64,000 nucleotides of DNA from Linum tenue (lineage: Eukaryota > Streptophyta > Magnoliopsida > Malpighiales > Linaceae): assembly GCA_946122785.1 (NCBI GenBank), contig CAMGYJ010000002.1:38528495-38592494 (forward strand). The letters run 5' to 3'. Both the position numbers and the translations under genes were made by a program. This document shows positions 10,130 to 21,335 of this stretch, piece by piece. How positions within the stretch are numbered: the first letter of the stretch is position 1; every line of letters begins with the position of its first letter. Under the pieces are notes generated by a model. It searched no databases, was not told the DNA's origin, and worked only from the letters and a program-made list of their open reading frames with translations.

Positions 10130-13100
10130 GGATGTTGTGCTGGAATTGTAGGGGGTATGGCCAGCCCCTTACAAGGAGTTATCTCAGCAGGCTATGCCGG
10201 AAGTATGGCCCTTCAGTGGATTTTCTGATGGAAACGAAGAAGGAAGACTCCTTTCTCGACAGTAGAAGAAGAACCCTGAAGTTTGACCACTTAGAGTACG
10301 TGAGCCCTGCTAATGAAGGAAGCGGTCTTGCACTGTGGTGGAGGGATGATATTAGTATTGTTATTTTGGATTCTTGTAAGTCTTTTGTGGATGTTAGTAT
10401 TTGCTGGGAAGGAGTTGAGTTTTTTTGTACCTTCATCCACGCTCCTACCACGGTGGTGGAGCGAAGGATGCTCTGGGAACGACTTACGAACCTAAGAGAC
10501 ATCCAGGATGAAAAATGGTTAGTGATAGGTGATCTAAATGTGGCGATGGCGCCGTGTGAAAAACAGGGGAGATGCCCATTGAGAAATGAAAATGTCGCCC
10601 CCTTCAAATATTTCATCGAGAGGAATTCTCTGATTGATCTCGGATTCTCGGGCCAGCCTTTTACTTGGACAAACAGACAGCAAGATGACAATCTCATCAG
10701 GGAAAGACTCGACCGAGCATTATGCTCTGCTGCATGGAGGATCGAGTTTGCCTCTGCGACAGTCTTCCATGAAGACTTTGTCGAATCCGATCACTGTCCC
10801 ATCAGGATTGATCTCAACCCTAAAAGACGCAGAACTACTACCCCCTTCCGTTTTGATAAAAGATGGAGAGAGGAGGAAGAATGTAATCAGCTCATCTCAG
10901 CCGCAGCTGAGAGAAGGGAGTCCTTTAACCAAATCCTATCGAATCGCCAAGATAGTCTCACAAGATGGGCAAAAATTGAAAGGGACCTCAAGAGCAGGAG
11001 GGAGATCGACATCAGACACAGAATTCAGAATCTCCAAGGACCTGACAGGACATTGGCAATGTCAGAGGAGGAAAAATCACTACAACAAGAGCTCCAGCTT
11101 CTCTGGGCCTCAAAGGAAGAATTATGGGCTCAACAATCCAGAAATTCTTGGCTACAAGAGGGAGACCAAAATAAAGGGTTATTCCATGCGAACACGGTCA
11201 AAAGGCGAAACTCTAACAGGATTCTCAAACTGAAAAATGACAGCGGAGAGTGGATTGATAACGAACAAGAGCTGGGGGGTTTGGTCACTGATTTCTATCG
11301 GAGTCTATTTACATCCAGGGGAGGATCTTTTGATCACTCTATTCTACAAGGTTTTCCCTCTCTGGTCTCGGCCGAACAGAACTTGGCTCTCACTGCTCCT
11401 TTGCTTAACGAAGAAATCAAGAAAGCTGCCTTCCAGCTTGGAGCCAATAAAGCACCGGGCCCTGATGGCTTCCCAGGCTTCTTCTACAAACGGTACTGGA
11501 ACATCCTGGGGGAAGCTTTGTGCGACGAGATCCGGGGCTTCTTTTCTTCAGGCACTATGCCAGAGGAGTGGAATGATACATTTATCACCATCATTCCAAA
11601 AGTGGCGACACGAGAAAGGATTTCTCAATACAGGCCTATCAGCTGCTGCAACTTCAGATACAAAATAATCACTAAGATCATGACTAATCGTCTCCAACCA
11701 TGGCTCCCAGAACTTGTGAATGAGCTTCAATCTGCATTTACAGGGGGGGAGGCAGATTCAAGACAATATTATCATCGTCCACGAGGTACTAAACCATTTC
11801 AAAAAACACAAGAAGGGCAACATAAAGGATATGTTGATGAAATTGGATATGAAGAAAGCCTATGACCTGGTGGAGTGGGAGTTTTTATACGAGCTACTCC
11901 AAGCCTATGGTTTCAACGACATCTGGTGCAATTGGGTACGAGCCTGTATCTCCTCTGTCCGCTTTCAGGTTCTGTTCAATGGTGAGCCATCCCTCGGTTT
12001 CCTGCCCTCACGAGGTGTGAGACAGGGGGACCCATTATCGCCACTGCTTTTCATCCTGATGTCAAACGCGCTGTCTTTCCTCATTGAAAAGTCGGTCAGG
12101 AGTAGAGTGATTCGAGGACTAAGACTTAACAGCCACTGCCCCAACCTCACGCACTGCTTGTTCGCGGACGATACCGTGATCTTTGGCGAGGCCTCGACGG
12201 CGGAAGCAGAAAATATCCTCAAAATTCTCAACGACTATGGCGCGATCACAGGCCAAGAAGTCAATCGAGAGAAATCGTCAGTTTTCTTCAGCTTTAATGT
12301 GAACAGAGAAGAACAGGAAGATGTCACAAAAACCATTGGGTTTGCTGATTCAAGCAGTCATAGCAAATACCTAGGAGTACCTACTGAATGGGGAAGATCG
12401 AAAGCGGAGACTTTCCACTTCCTAATCCAACGTATGGAGAGTAAGGGAGAAGCTTGGAAAAGCCTGATGCTTTCCCCTGGGGGAAAAGAGACACTTCTTA
12501 AAGCGGTTATTCCAGGCCATCCCAGCATTCATTATGTGCCTGTTTCTTCTTCCCAATGGCACTGTTAGGAAGATGGACTCGATTCTAAAACGTTTCTTCT
12601 GGGGTGGTTCGATAACAAAGAAGACAATTCACTGGAGAAGTGGGAAATTCCTCTATGCCCCCAAACACGAAGGGGGCATCGATTTTCGACCTTTCCACGA
12701 GTACAATCTGGCTTTACTGGCTAAACAAGCCTGGAGGATCCTGACAAGTCCAAACGCCCTGTGGGTTAGGCTGCTTAAAGGATTATACTTCCCTAAGTCC
12801 GAGTTCCTTGAAGCTAGGAAAGGAGGGAGAGCATCATGGATTTGGTCAAGCCTCTGGGAAGCGAGAAACATGATGGAACGAGGACATCAGAGTGATTAGG
12901 AATGGCAAAACTACGAGGATCTTTCAAGACCCATGGCTGATTGCCAGAGCTGGGAACCTCTTCCCGGACCAGACATCGTTTCCTGCAACCGTTGACAGTT
13001 GGATCGATGAGGTTGATAGAGTTTGGAAAAGTGATCTTATTGCTGAGTTCCTCCCCCCACAGCAGCTACAGCAAGTCATGAATACTCCAATAGGACCTGC

Positions 13101-14180
13101 CTCCATGAATGACTATTGGGTGTGGAGATTCTCTGATCAAGGAATCTTCTCAGTTAAGTCCGCTTTCCACTCTTTCCACAATCAAAAGAGAAGAGCCCAA
13201 AGAGACTTCCAAGAGACCCCAACTAGCTCAAAGGAGAGATGGAAATGGCTTTGGAGCATCTCTCTGCCTCCGAAACTGAAGTTTTTCGTTTGGTGCAGCA
13301 GAGGTGCAATGGCCACGAAAGAAAACCTTCACGCACGACGGTGCTCGCCTTCCAATGTTTGGCCTATCTGTTTGGGAAATGTTGAGACCATTCAGCACTG
13401 CCTGTTCTACTGCCCCCTGGCAGCAGAAGGATGGAAAGAGGCCTGGCCTATGCTTTGCCTCCCTCAGCAGCTCACAAACATGCTGGACTGGTTACATTCC
13501 CTTGGCCAAAGGTACTCACTGACATCTATTCAAAAAATCATCTACCTTATGTGGCACACGTGGAAAGCGAGGAATGAATGCATCTTCAGAGACAAGCGAA
13601 TTTGGCCGCCGGATACACTCAGCCAAGCTTCTTGCAGCCTTCAACAATGGATTTCTTGCCCTGCTTTGAGAAAGCAAACTCAACATCACCCTCAGCCCAT
13701 TCCACACCCTGAACAAGCTTAACCACCGCCAGGTACTCATGACTTTGAGATACACTGTGATGGATCGTTCCTACACGATTTCCAGGAGGCGGCGTTGGCG
13801 TTGTCATTTCCAATAGCCATGGTCAAATTTGTGACGGGAAGGCTGAGCCCTTACACTGCTTTTCACCGTTTGAAGTGGAAACCAAGGCCCTCCTTGAGGG
13901 AACTCGGTCAGCGGTCCAGCTCAACGCTACCTGTCTTATCAGATCCGACTGCCTCCCCCTTGTTAGGGCAGTCCAAGGATCCCCTGATCCATGGCCGTGG
14001 CGTGCTGCGGCATGGATTGGCACCATCAGACAGCTGTGCTCCTCTTTCCCTCAGATTAGGATCGAGTATGTCAGTAGGAAGCTCAACTCAAGGGAGGATT
14101 GGGTGGCCAGGTCTTGTGCCAAGAACCAGCTACCCCAGGAATGGATCCAAATCCTTGAGATTGTCTCCCCCCTATTGTAA
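10126..14180 (+). pseudogene. LINE ORF2 (AP endonuclease, reverse transcriptase, zf-RVT, RNase H), frameshifted
   Basis: The endonuclease reads from 10126: WNCRG, ETK, GDLN, FTW, RLDR and SDHCPI in order. Reverse transcriptase follows: NKAPGPDGFP, YRPISCCN, DMKKAYD, GVRQGDPLSP, catalytic FADD, YLGVP. Next come a zf-RVT segment (PPKLKFFVW, then Cys/His) and an RNase H domain (HCDGSF, VETKALLEG). The frame changes near a G-run at 11743-11750, near 12540, near 12895 and near 13790, and there is an in-frame TAA at 13720. So this copy cannot make full ORF2 protein. In the family ORF2 nicks the target and copies element RNA. Confidence 0.92.
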
Positions 14181-14252
14181 TCTTGGTCTCTTTCACTTCA
14201 AGTAATGAAATGCGTGTCTTACTGTAAAAAAAAAAAAAGAACAAATGTTGTG

Positions 14253-14619
14253 AAGCAGCAACAACATGATCACCTTTAGACGCAGTACACCCATCAAGAC
14301 TCCTCAATATCTCCATCTCACCAATCCAGAAAACTACATAGTCAAAATATCCATCGTCATATAATCAAGATTAACTTCTTGTTTAACCATTCTATTCATA
14401 AACTCAAAGCCTCGTTCATTCTCCCATCTTGGGTCAAACATGAGATCAAAGTGTAATAGACACATGAATCAGGAGGGAATCTGTTTTAAACCATTTCCTG
14501 CAAGATATCCGTCGCTATGTCAATGTTATTCACTTTACAGAAGGCGTCGATAAACAAGGTGTACCTAAATGCACGGTATCCAAGGCCTTTGCTTTTCATC
14601 TCAGGGAAGAACTGCATGG
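14253..14619 (-). pseudogene. PPR protein pseudogene, C-terminal part
   Basis: Read on the minus strand from the left edge of the LTR retrotransposon, the frame continues a pentatricopeptide repeat pattern: NAMQFFPEMKSKGL, then LFIDAFCKVNNIDIATDILQEM. It then meets a stop, and PPR-like reading continues beyond (CVYYTLISCLTQDGRMNEA) before further breaks. Its upstream half is at 20643-20880, across the LTR element; the reading frame joins exactly if the element and one CATTG are removed. PPR proteins bind organellar RNA. This one was probably already decaying, because the stops lie outside the insertion. Confidence 0.8.
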
Positions 14620-14624
14620 CATTG

Positions 14625-16045
14625 TGATAACGTCGTATTTGCACATGTTTGCACCCTCGTTTCTTGATCATTTTGGCTTGAGTTTTTGCTTTCTTGGACT
14701 ATTTTATGCTAGTTTGTGTTCCTTTGTCACATTTCAGGTCCTATCATGTAAATTGAAGCAAAGGCGCAAGTTTCAAGTCAATCGGAGATCATTTTGCAAT
14801 TCGGGAGAAGAAACACGAGCATGACCTGAGGAATAATGGATTTCTACCTCATATTATGGACAAATTATCATGGAATTTTGTTATGAAAAGAAATAGGACC
14901 AGACTACGAGCGTCTGGGTTCAAACGGCGACTGATTCGGAGTCCGAACGAGGGAGAAACGAAGTTTTGAACAGGAGAGGAGGAAGAATTACGGGCAGGAG
15001 AATTACGACCGTAATTTGGCCTCCCATGCCCGTAATTTAACTGCCGAGAGGAGCTTTGGGTGCACTGAAACATAACCAAAACGCGTGTTTTGGGCAAAAT
15101 ACGGGCATGGAAGAATTACGACCGTAATTCAGCCCGTAATTCGCCCAGAATCGGGGTTTTGAGGCAGATTCGAGCCAAAGGAAAGAGAGAGCTGGGTTTT
15201 GGTCCCAAACACCCAAGGGACGAACCCTAGAGAAAGAGAGCGACTTGGGAACATTCTTGGAGCTATTTTGGAGGATTTCTTCGCCATTGGAGCTCGGGAA
15301 TCAAGCTTGGAGATGGAGATTGAAGATCTAGATCAGATTTCTGCAGTCTCTCTCTTCTCTATGGAGTAACTTCCCTTCACTTAGGTTTTGAAGAACCCTA
15401 GTTCCATGTGTTAGGATCTTTCTTGTATGAAGTTTTGGATGCTATATTGTTTGATTATAATCGATTGAGGCATGATTTATTGAGTCAATTGAATCTTGAT
15501 CAAATTCTCTTGATTTCTGCTTTAACCTATGATAGATAGAATCTGATTAGGTTAAGAGAGCTTCCTTGATTGATAGTGGTGATTTGGTTGTGCGAGAGTC
15601 AATCAATTCACTGCTTTGTACTGGAATTCATTCCAGTAGTGGAGTTCTGTGTTCATAGCCTCAGCTTTCTATCCTGGTGAAGACTAGTCGTCTGCCAGGT
15701 AGTTGGACTGAAAGGGCTTGGTCAGCTTAAGAGATTCCAAGCTAATTTAGGATCTTCCGCAGTTTAATCAACAGTAGATCAACCAAAGGTAATTGCAACT
15801 TGGACCTAATTGAGGAGTTAGGGAGAATCATACCTAAGTGAGTTCCCAACTTGTAATTAGTAGAGTAGTTAGTAGAGTAGTTTATAAATCAATCCTTAAT
15901 CTAGTTTGCTAGATAATGAACTGAAGCTGAGTAATAGTAACTCTAGAGACCCGTGGATTCGATATTTGTTACTTGTGCCACTATACTGCAGTCCCTTTCA
16001 TTGGTTACACTTGGCCATTGTTAGGTGTTGTGTTTTAGCGTGTCA
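14625..16045 (+). repeat. 5' LTR
   Basis: Starts TG, ends CA, 1421 bp. It contains several overlapping gaattacg/ccgtaatt inverted motifs between about 14980 and 15140. It differs from the 3' LTR at about 13 positions, for example aaggcg against aatgcg near 14761. Confidence 0.95.
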
Positions 16046-16048
16046 AGT

Positions 16049-16070
16049 TTTTGGCGCCGTTGCCGGGGAC
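16049..16070 (+). promoter_or_regulatory. Primer-binding site complementary to tRNA-Asp
   Basis: The sequence tggcgccgttgccgggga, starting six bases after the LTR, is the reverse complement of the 3' end of plant tRNA-Asp(GTC) including CCA. This is where minus-strand DNA synthesis would begin. Confidence 0.88.
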
Positions 16071-16176
16071 TTTCTAGATTATTAGGAAAGGCAGAAGTTT
16101 GTTACTTTAGCGTTTTTCTTTTTTTCCACCCTTGCTTTTCACTTGGGTGTTTTTGTTTTTGTTGGTGCAAATCTGA

Positions 16177-17388
16177 ATCATTGATCCTCATGGCTTCTCC
16201 AACCATTGGGGGTATCCACCACCGTCCGAGTGGTATTACCCCGAGACTCCCTGGAGCAATCAAGGAGGAGAAGACTATGGATTCGGGTTCCAGTACCAAC
16301 CCCCTTACTACGGAGAACAATCAGACCCCTGGGAATATAAAGAACAACCTCATTACCAAGAAGACTTTCTCCCACAACCAGAAGGGCCATCAGAGCTGGA
16401 GTTAGCCATGGAGGCCTTCACGGGCCACTCTGCAGAGCCATGCTACACTTCACTGGAAGATCCGAACAAACAATTAAGGCTTCTCGTGGAGCAGTTTGCT
16501 CGAGACACTGAGAGATCATGCTCCAAGATGGATCTTCAAATCAAAGCCCTTGCCCCTTCCGATCCCTCATTTCTCCATGAAATGCAGGAGACGGTTCAGC
16601 GCTCAGCGAAGCAAACAGATTGGGTGGAGCAAGTTTGCTCACATCTTGCTCAAGATCACCTTTCTGCTACCACCCTAGAAGAGGTGGAGGATGACAAAGG
16701 CTACGGGGATGTTGAGGAGCATACAGAAGTTATCACAGAGAACTCCCATGATAATCATGATCAGGAAAGTCCTCTGGTTGCAGATCACACATTTCCTTAT
16801 TTCTGCTCTAACATGCTGGGCCCGAGCGAGGAGATGCAAGATGATCTCATTGAAGAAATTACATGGCGACTTGCTCTCCAATCTGTGCTAGAAGAAGAAG
16901 AGCAAGAAAGGGTGCAGAAAGAAGTTGTGGAGGATGACGAAAGTGAAGCAGGAGGAGTTCTTGATCATTTCCCAGGGGTGATACCACATGAAGAAGAAAG
17001 GGGGGTTGAAAAAGCAATTGGCGTCCAGGTTGAGGACGGAGTTAAGGTGGAAGAGGCCTGCACCGACCATGAGTTACATGTGATATCTCCACCAAACTTC
17101 GAGGAGCTACTTGGCAAGGACCCATTTGCAGTGTCTCTTTGCCAGACCAAGGCCACATCGACATCGGTCCCTCTTGGTGGACGTGATGGTGGCCAATCGA
17201 TGTTGTCATATCTGGTTTGGGGCAATGAGACGAGAGAAGAGAAGAAGAGGTCTCGAGGGTGGAGACTTCATCTGCATCAAGTGCATGAGCCTTCATCACC
17301 TGCCACACCACATGCTCGTGACTTGAGACTCCACCTCATCGACGAGAACCTCAACTTCAAAGAGGTTCTGGGGTGGACCGAAACTTAG
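16177..17388 (+). CDS. Gag-like protein of the non-autonomous LTR element
   Basis: The frame is open from 16177; the first ATG is at 16408, giving 326 residues. The sequence before that ATG clearly belongs to the same protein: it is rich in Tyr, Pro, Gln and Trp (WGYPPPSEWYYPETPWSNQ) and runs straight into SELELAMEAF. Translation therefore starts upstream at a non-AUG codon, after splicing, or not at all. The middle has a heptad-like stretch (LRLLVEQFARDTERSCSKMD). The C-terminal half is very acidic (EEEEQERVQKEVVEDDESEA). There is no zinc knuckle and no catalytic motif. It resembles gag-derived proteins of plant LTR elements; its function is unknown. Confidence 0.6.
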   Translation: MIDPHGFSNHWGYPPPSEWYYPETPWSNQGGEDYGFGFQYQPPYYGEQSDPWEYKEQPHYQEDFLPQPEGPSELELAMEAFTGHSAEPCYTSLEDPNKQLRLLVEQFARDTERSCSKMDLQIKALAPSDPSFLHEMQETVQRSAKQTDWVEQVCSHLAQDHLSATTLEEVEDDKGYGDVEEHTEVITENSHDNHDQESPLVADHTFPYFCSNMLGPSEEMQDDLIEEITWRLALQSVLEEEEQERVQKEVVEDDESEAGGVLDHFPGVIPHEEERGVEKAIGVQVEDGVKVEEACTDHELHVISPPNFEELLGKDPFAVSLCQTKATSTSVPLGGRDGGQSMLSYLVWGNETREEKKRSRGWRLHLHQVHEPSSPATPHARDLRLHLIDENLNFKEVLGWTET

Positions 17389-19204
17389 GAGCCATCGTCC
17401 GGCTCACGACGTGAAAGAAGCGATTGTTGGGAGGCAACCCAACCAGTCGGTTTGCATTTCTTTCTCTATTTCTCCTCGGTTGAGTCAGTTTTGTTCTTTG
17501 ATTTTAGAGTCAATAACTCAACCTTTGTGAGATTTTGTGGGGTGTTTGTGTTTCGACTACGCTCTCCTCCTAGAATGCACCGCCTGCCCATCCACCATCA
17601 TTCACCCTTGATCTGGTAACTTCGTTCTACCCTCCTTATCTTTCCTCCATTGAGGACAATGTCGTGCTTAAGTGTGGGGGGATGTTCGATTATGTATGCG
17701 TGTGAATGTTTGGCTGTATGTGTGTGCTTGGAGCCTAGTCTGCTGTCCAAATCTCGAGATTTGAGGGCTCCAAGTACTGTTGTTTGCTTGTTCGTATTGG
17801 CACTGTGGATTTGATTGGTGAATCAAATGACTTTGGAATTAATGCATGACAACCTGATTATAACTAGGACAGCCTATAATGATGACTGAGACGTGCAGTA
17901 GAGTTGTGTAGGGGTTCAGTTTTTCAACTGTTTGCTTACCAACTGTGACTTGGATTGATCACTTTTTCTTGACAGTCGTTTATGCATCTAGTTCAGGGAA
18001 TCAGAATGAGAGATAGAGCATATAGGTAGCCATGTGAGATTTGAGCCTGCTCGTTTCTTTCTTGTGCGATAGATCCCTCTTCCATGATTTGTAGCATTCA
18101 CATTGTCATTAGCTAAGATGATGGAGGCATAGGATTAGCCCACAACCAAATTGACTGTCCTAGTGTGTCATACCCCCTAGTCAGCCCCTTTGAGCCATGT
18201 GTTATCCTTTCTTTCGGTCTACAATGGAAAATCACCCTTTTGCATCTCTTAGAAGGTTCCACAGAGTGGTTTTTACATGTTCTCTGCTGCTTCTGCTAAA
18301 TATAATGTGAGGGTTGGAGGTAGTGCTTAAAAATTGGGCATGTGTTTGAAAAATGTGCAGAGGTGGTGGTTCTCTTAAGAAATGAAAAAAATGAAAGAAA
18401 AACAAAGAAAAATTGAAAGCAAAAGAGAGCCACTACCAAAAATCTGAATAGTGCCCATTAAGTAGTGTTTCTTAGCAGTCTGGCTTGGAAATACTAACAG
18501 TATTGTGACCTCCTTCGCTCTTATGCTCTAAAAGAATTTGAGTAATGCAGAATGGCAGAAAGAAAGTAAGTGGTTTGATTCATTTTGATTGTGTTGGGTT
18601 TGGAATTGTGGAAACTTGTGCTATGAATACTTCCACCACCTAAAAGGCCTTTTCCCCATGTCCAAGACCCTAGCCAGTCACTTGAACCTGTGTCTAAGAC
18701 CTCCGGATTAGTTAGTGGTGACACTCCATATGTGAACTCTAACATTTAGAGGCTGCCTTCATGGTGAAGAGACGTTAGGGATTGAGAGAATAAGCATGCG
18801 CATTTTTCGCATCAAATTGTCCTGACCCCACTGGTCGAGAGTGAGCGATTCATTTTCTCATATTATCTATGATCTTTACCCCGGTGAGGACCTAGATTGC
18901 TCGGTCTCAATTCTGATATCTTGAGTTTTGTGCATGAGGTGACTGTCTTGAGTAAGTGGTTGAGTCAAGTCTATGTTGGTTGATAAACAGAAGGGAGACT
19001 CCTCCTTTACTCGATTTTGCTGCATTCGAATGTTGTCTGTGGTGGTTGTCCAGGTTGCGGTTGAAGCTGTTCATGTGTTGATGTCTAAAAGCAGTATGAT
19101 TCCCGTGTTTTGTGCCGATATGATATGTCCCCAAGAGTTGCATGATTGAAATGTGTTGAGCTTTCCTTGTATCTGACTTGGTTTGCTTGGGGACAAGCAA
19201 ACGG
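17389..19204 (+). other. Non-coding interior of the LTR element with conserved-looking signals
   Basis: Contains gttgggaggcaacccaac (about 17425-17442), an inverted repeat widely seen downstream of gag in plant gypsy-like elements. It also holds a first polypurine-like ttaagtgtggggggat (about 17668-17683), a long hairpin with a purine loop (18362-18437), and the stem ttgctt-ggggac-aagcaa just before the true polypurine tract. No protein frame is recognised. Confidence 0.6.
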
Positions 19205-19220
19205 TTAAGTGTGGGGGAAT
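19205..19220 (+). promoter_or_regulatory. Polypurine tract
   Basis: taagtgtgggggaat lies directly before the 3' LTR, the expected primer site for plus-strand synthesis. Confidence 0.85.
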
Positions 19221-19221
19221 T

Positions 19222-20642
19222 TGATAACGTCGTATTTGCACATGTTTGCACCCTCGTTTCTTGATCATTTTGGCTTGAGTTTTTGCTTTCTTGGACTATT
19301 TTATGCTAGTTTGTGTTCCTTTGTCACATTTCAGGTCCTATCATGTAAATTGAAGCAAATGCGCAAGTTTCAAGTCAATCGGAGATCATTTTGCAATTCG
19401 GGAGAAGAAACACGAGCATGACCTGAGGAATAATGGATTTCTACCTCATATTATGGACAAATTATCATGGAAGTTTGTTATTAAAAGAAATAGGACCAGA
19501 CTACGAGCGTCTGGGTTCAAACGGCGACTGATTCGGAGTCCGAACGAGGGAGAAACGAAGCTTTGAACAGGAGAGGAGGAAGAATTACGGGCAGGAGAAT
19601 TACGACCGTAATTTGGCCTCCCATGCCCATAATTTAACTACCGAGAGGAGCTTTGGGTGCGCTGAAACATAACCAAAACGCGTGTTTTGGGCAAAATACG
19701 GGCATGGAAGAATTACGACCGTAATTCAGCCCGTAATTCGCCCAGAATCGGATTTTTGAGGCAGATTCGAGCCAAAGGAAAGAGAGAGCTGGGTTTTGGT
19801 CCCAAACACCCAAGGGACGAACCCTAGAGAAAGAGAGCGACTTGGGAACATTCTTGGAGCTATTTTGGAGGATTTCTTCGCCATTGGAGCTCGGGAATCA
19901 AGCTTGGAGATGGAGATTGAAGATCTAGATCAGATTTCTGCAGTCTCTCTCTTCTCTATGGAGTAACTTCCCTTCACTTAGGTTTTGAAGAACCCTAGTT
20001 CCATGTGTTAGGATCTTTCTTGTATGAAGTTTTGGATGCTATATTGTTTGATTATAATCGATTGAGGCATGATTTATTGAGTCAATTGAATCTTGATCAA
20101 ATTCTCTTGATTTCTGCTTTAACCTATGATAGATAGAATCTGATTAGGTTAAGAGAGCTTCCTTGATTGATAGTGGTGATTTGGTTGTGCGAGAGTCAAT
20201 CAATTCACTGCTTTGTACTGGAATTCATTCCAGTAGTGGAGTTCTGTGTTCATAGCCTCAGCTTTCTATCCTGGTGAAGACTAGTCGTCTGCCGGGTAGT
20301 TGGACTGAGAGGGCTTGGTCAGCTTAAGAGATTCCAAGCTAATTTAGGATCTTCCGCAGTTTAATCAACAGTAGATCAACCAAAGGTAATTGCAACTTGG
20401 ACCTAATTGAGGAGTTAGGGGGAATCATACCTAAGTGAGTTCCCAACTTGTAATTAGTAGAGTAGTTAGTAGAGTAGTTTATAAATCAATCCTTAATCTA
20501 GTTTGCTAGATAATGAACTGAAGCTGAGTAATAGTAACTCTAGAGACCCGTGGATTCGATATTTATTACTTGTGCCACTATACTGCAGTCCCTTTCATTG
20601 GTTACACTTGGCCATTGTTAGGTGTTGTGTTTTAGCGTGTCA
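19222..20642 (+). repeat. 3' LTR
   Basis: 1421 bp, TG...CA, about 99% identical to the 5' LTR. The observed changes are mostly transitions. It is followed by the CATTG target duplication. Confidence 0.95.
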
Positions 20643-20880
20643 CATTGCTTGTTTTTTCATATATGCACATCCCATTGACTAGAGTGTTCATCGTGATGGG
20701 ATTAGGTGCAACTCCAGCTTCAACCATCTTATGAAATAAGCTTATACCTTTGTCGGTCTCGCCAGCTTTGTAGAAGTTGTCGATCAAGTAGTTATTGGTT
20801 GAGATTGATTTCATTCTCTCGACCAATTTGAATGCTTCTTCTTTCATTTTCTTTTCTTTAAGGAACTTATCACCTTTAAC
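20643..20880 (-). pseudogene. PPR protein pseudogene, upstream part
   Basis: Minus-strand reading gives KEEAFKLVERM, NNYLIDNFYKAGETDKGISL, FHKMVEAGVAPNPITMNTLV and NGMCIYEKTSN, matching the 35-residue PPR pattern. It ends at the LTR element and resumes at 14619. Upstream of about 20880 the similarity stops abruptly in unrelated sequence, so the 5' part of the gene has been lost or moved. Confidence 0.8.
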
Positions 20881-21335
20881 ACAGTGGCAAGGTTGTTAGC
20901 CTATGGGTCGGCCCGTTTTTCTATATCGGCGACTCACTCAACGACTCCGACTTCGTTGTTAATTCCAGTTTTAAACTTTTAATCCCATTCCTCTATATAT
21001 TTCGTTTGAGGCATCAATGACTCCGACTCGGTGCTGCTAGTCAACTCCATAGCCTATTCCAATTGCACTATTTCCCAATTCTTTGATTGAGCAACAACGG
21101 GGCAGAGGAAATACCACCTTCCTATTTGATCGCCTGGGGCTGTTCTGCTTCATCTGGCGCCGGTAGTAAGACAGAGAAATTAGTGATTTTATTGTTAGCT
21201 TCTGCGGTGGGAGTTAGATGGCTAGTGTTTGGGGTTAATAGAAAAATGAATGGAAGAGAGGAGAGGAGAGGCGGTGGCAAATGTGGGCGGCGGCTGTGGA
21301 ATGAAAGAGGGGAAGGAAGTAGTTGTATGTATTTA
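20881..21335. other. Unassigned sequence next to the PPR fragment
   Basis: Contains two similar phrases around gactcactcaacgactccgac and gcatcaatgactccgactcgg, probably an old repeat. An open frame at 21087-21374 has no recognisable domain. Confidence 0.3.

Larger units (their letters stand above)
7525..14238 (+). mobile_element. Full-length L1-type (plant LINE) non-LTR retrotransposon
   Basis: The element lies between two copies of aagaacaaatgttgtg (7509-7524 and 14237-14252) and ends in a poly-A tail (14226-14238). That is the signature of target-primed reverse transcription. The order is 5' untranslated region with a C-run (8473-8487), ORF1 (8495-10129), ORF2 (10126 onward, frameshifted), then a short 3' region and poly-A. 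Length is about 6.7 kb. The perfect target duplication suggests fairly recent insertion, yet ORF2 already has several breaks. The same insertion starts at 62337 in the second large repeat, so it predates that duplication. It landed in the 3' flank of a PPR pseudogene. Confidence 0.93.
14625..20642 (+). mobile_element. Complete non-autonomous LTR retrotransposon (Ty3/gypsy-like, tRNA-Asp primed)
   Basis: Two 1421 bp LTRs (14625-16045 and 19222-20642) begin TGATAACG and end GCGTGTCA. They are flanked by the 5 bp duplication CATTG (14620-14624 and 20643-20647). A primer-binding site complementary to tRNA-Asp follows the left LTR, and a polypurine tract precedes the right one. The ~3.2 kb interior has one gag-like frame and no protease, reverse transcriptase, RNase H or integrase. 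By eye I count about 13 substitutions and no length difference between LTRs, about 0.9%, so insertion was recent. tRNA-Asp priming is typical of Athila-type elements, so a related autonomous element may supply the enzymes. It splits a PPR pseudogene. Confidence 0.93.
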
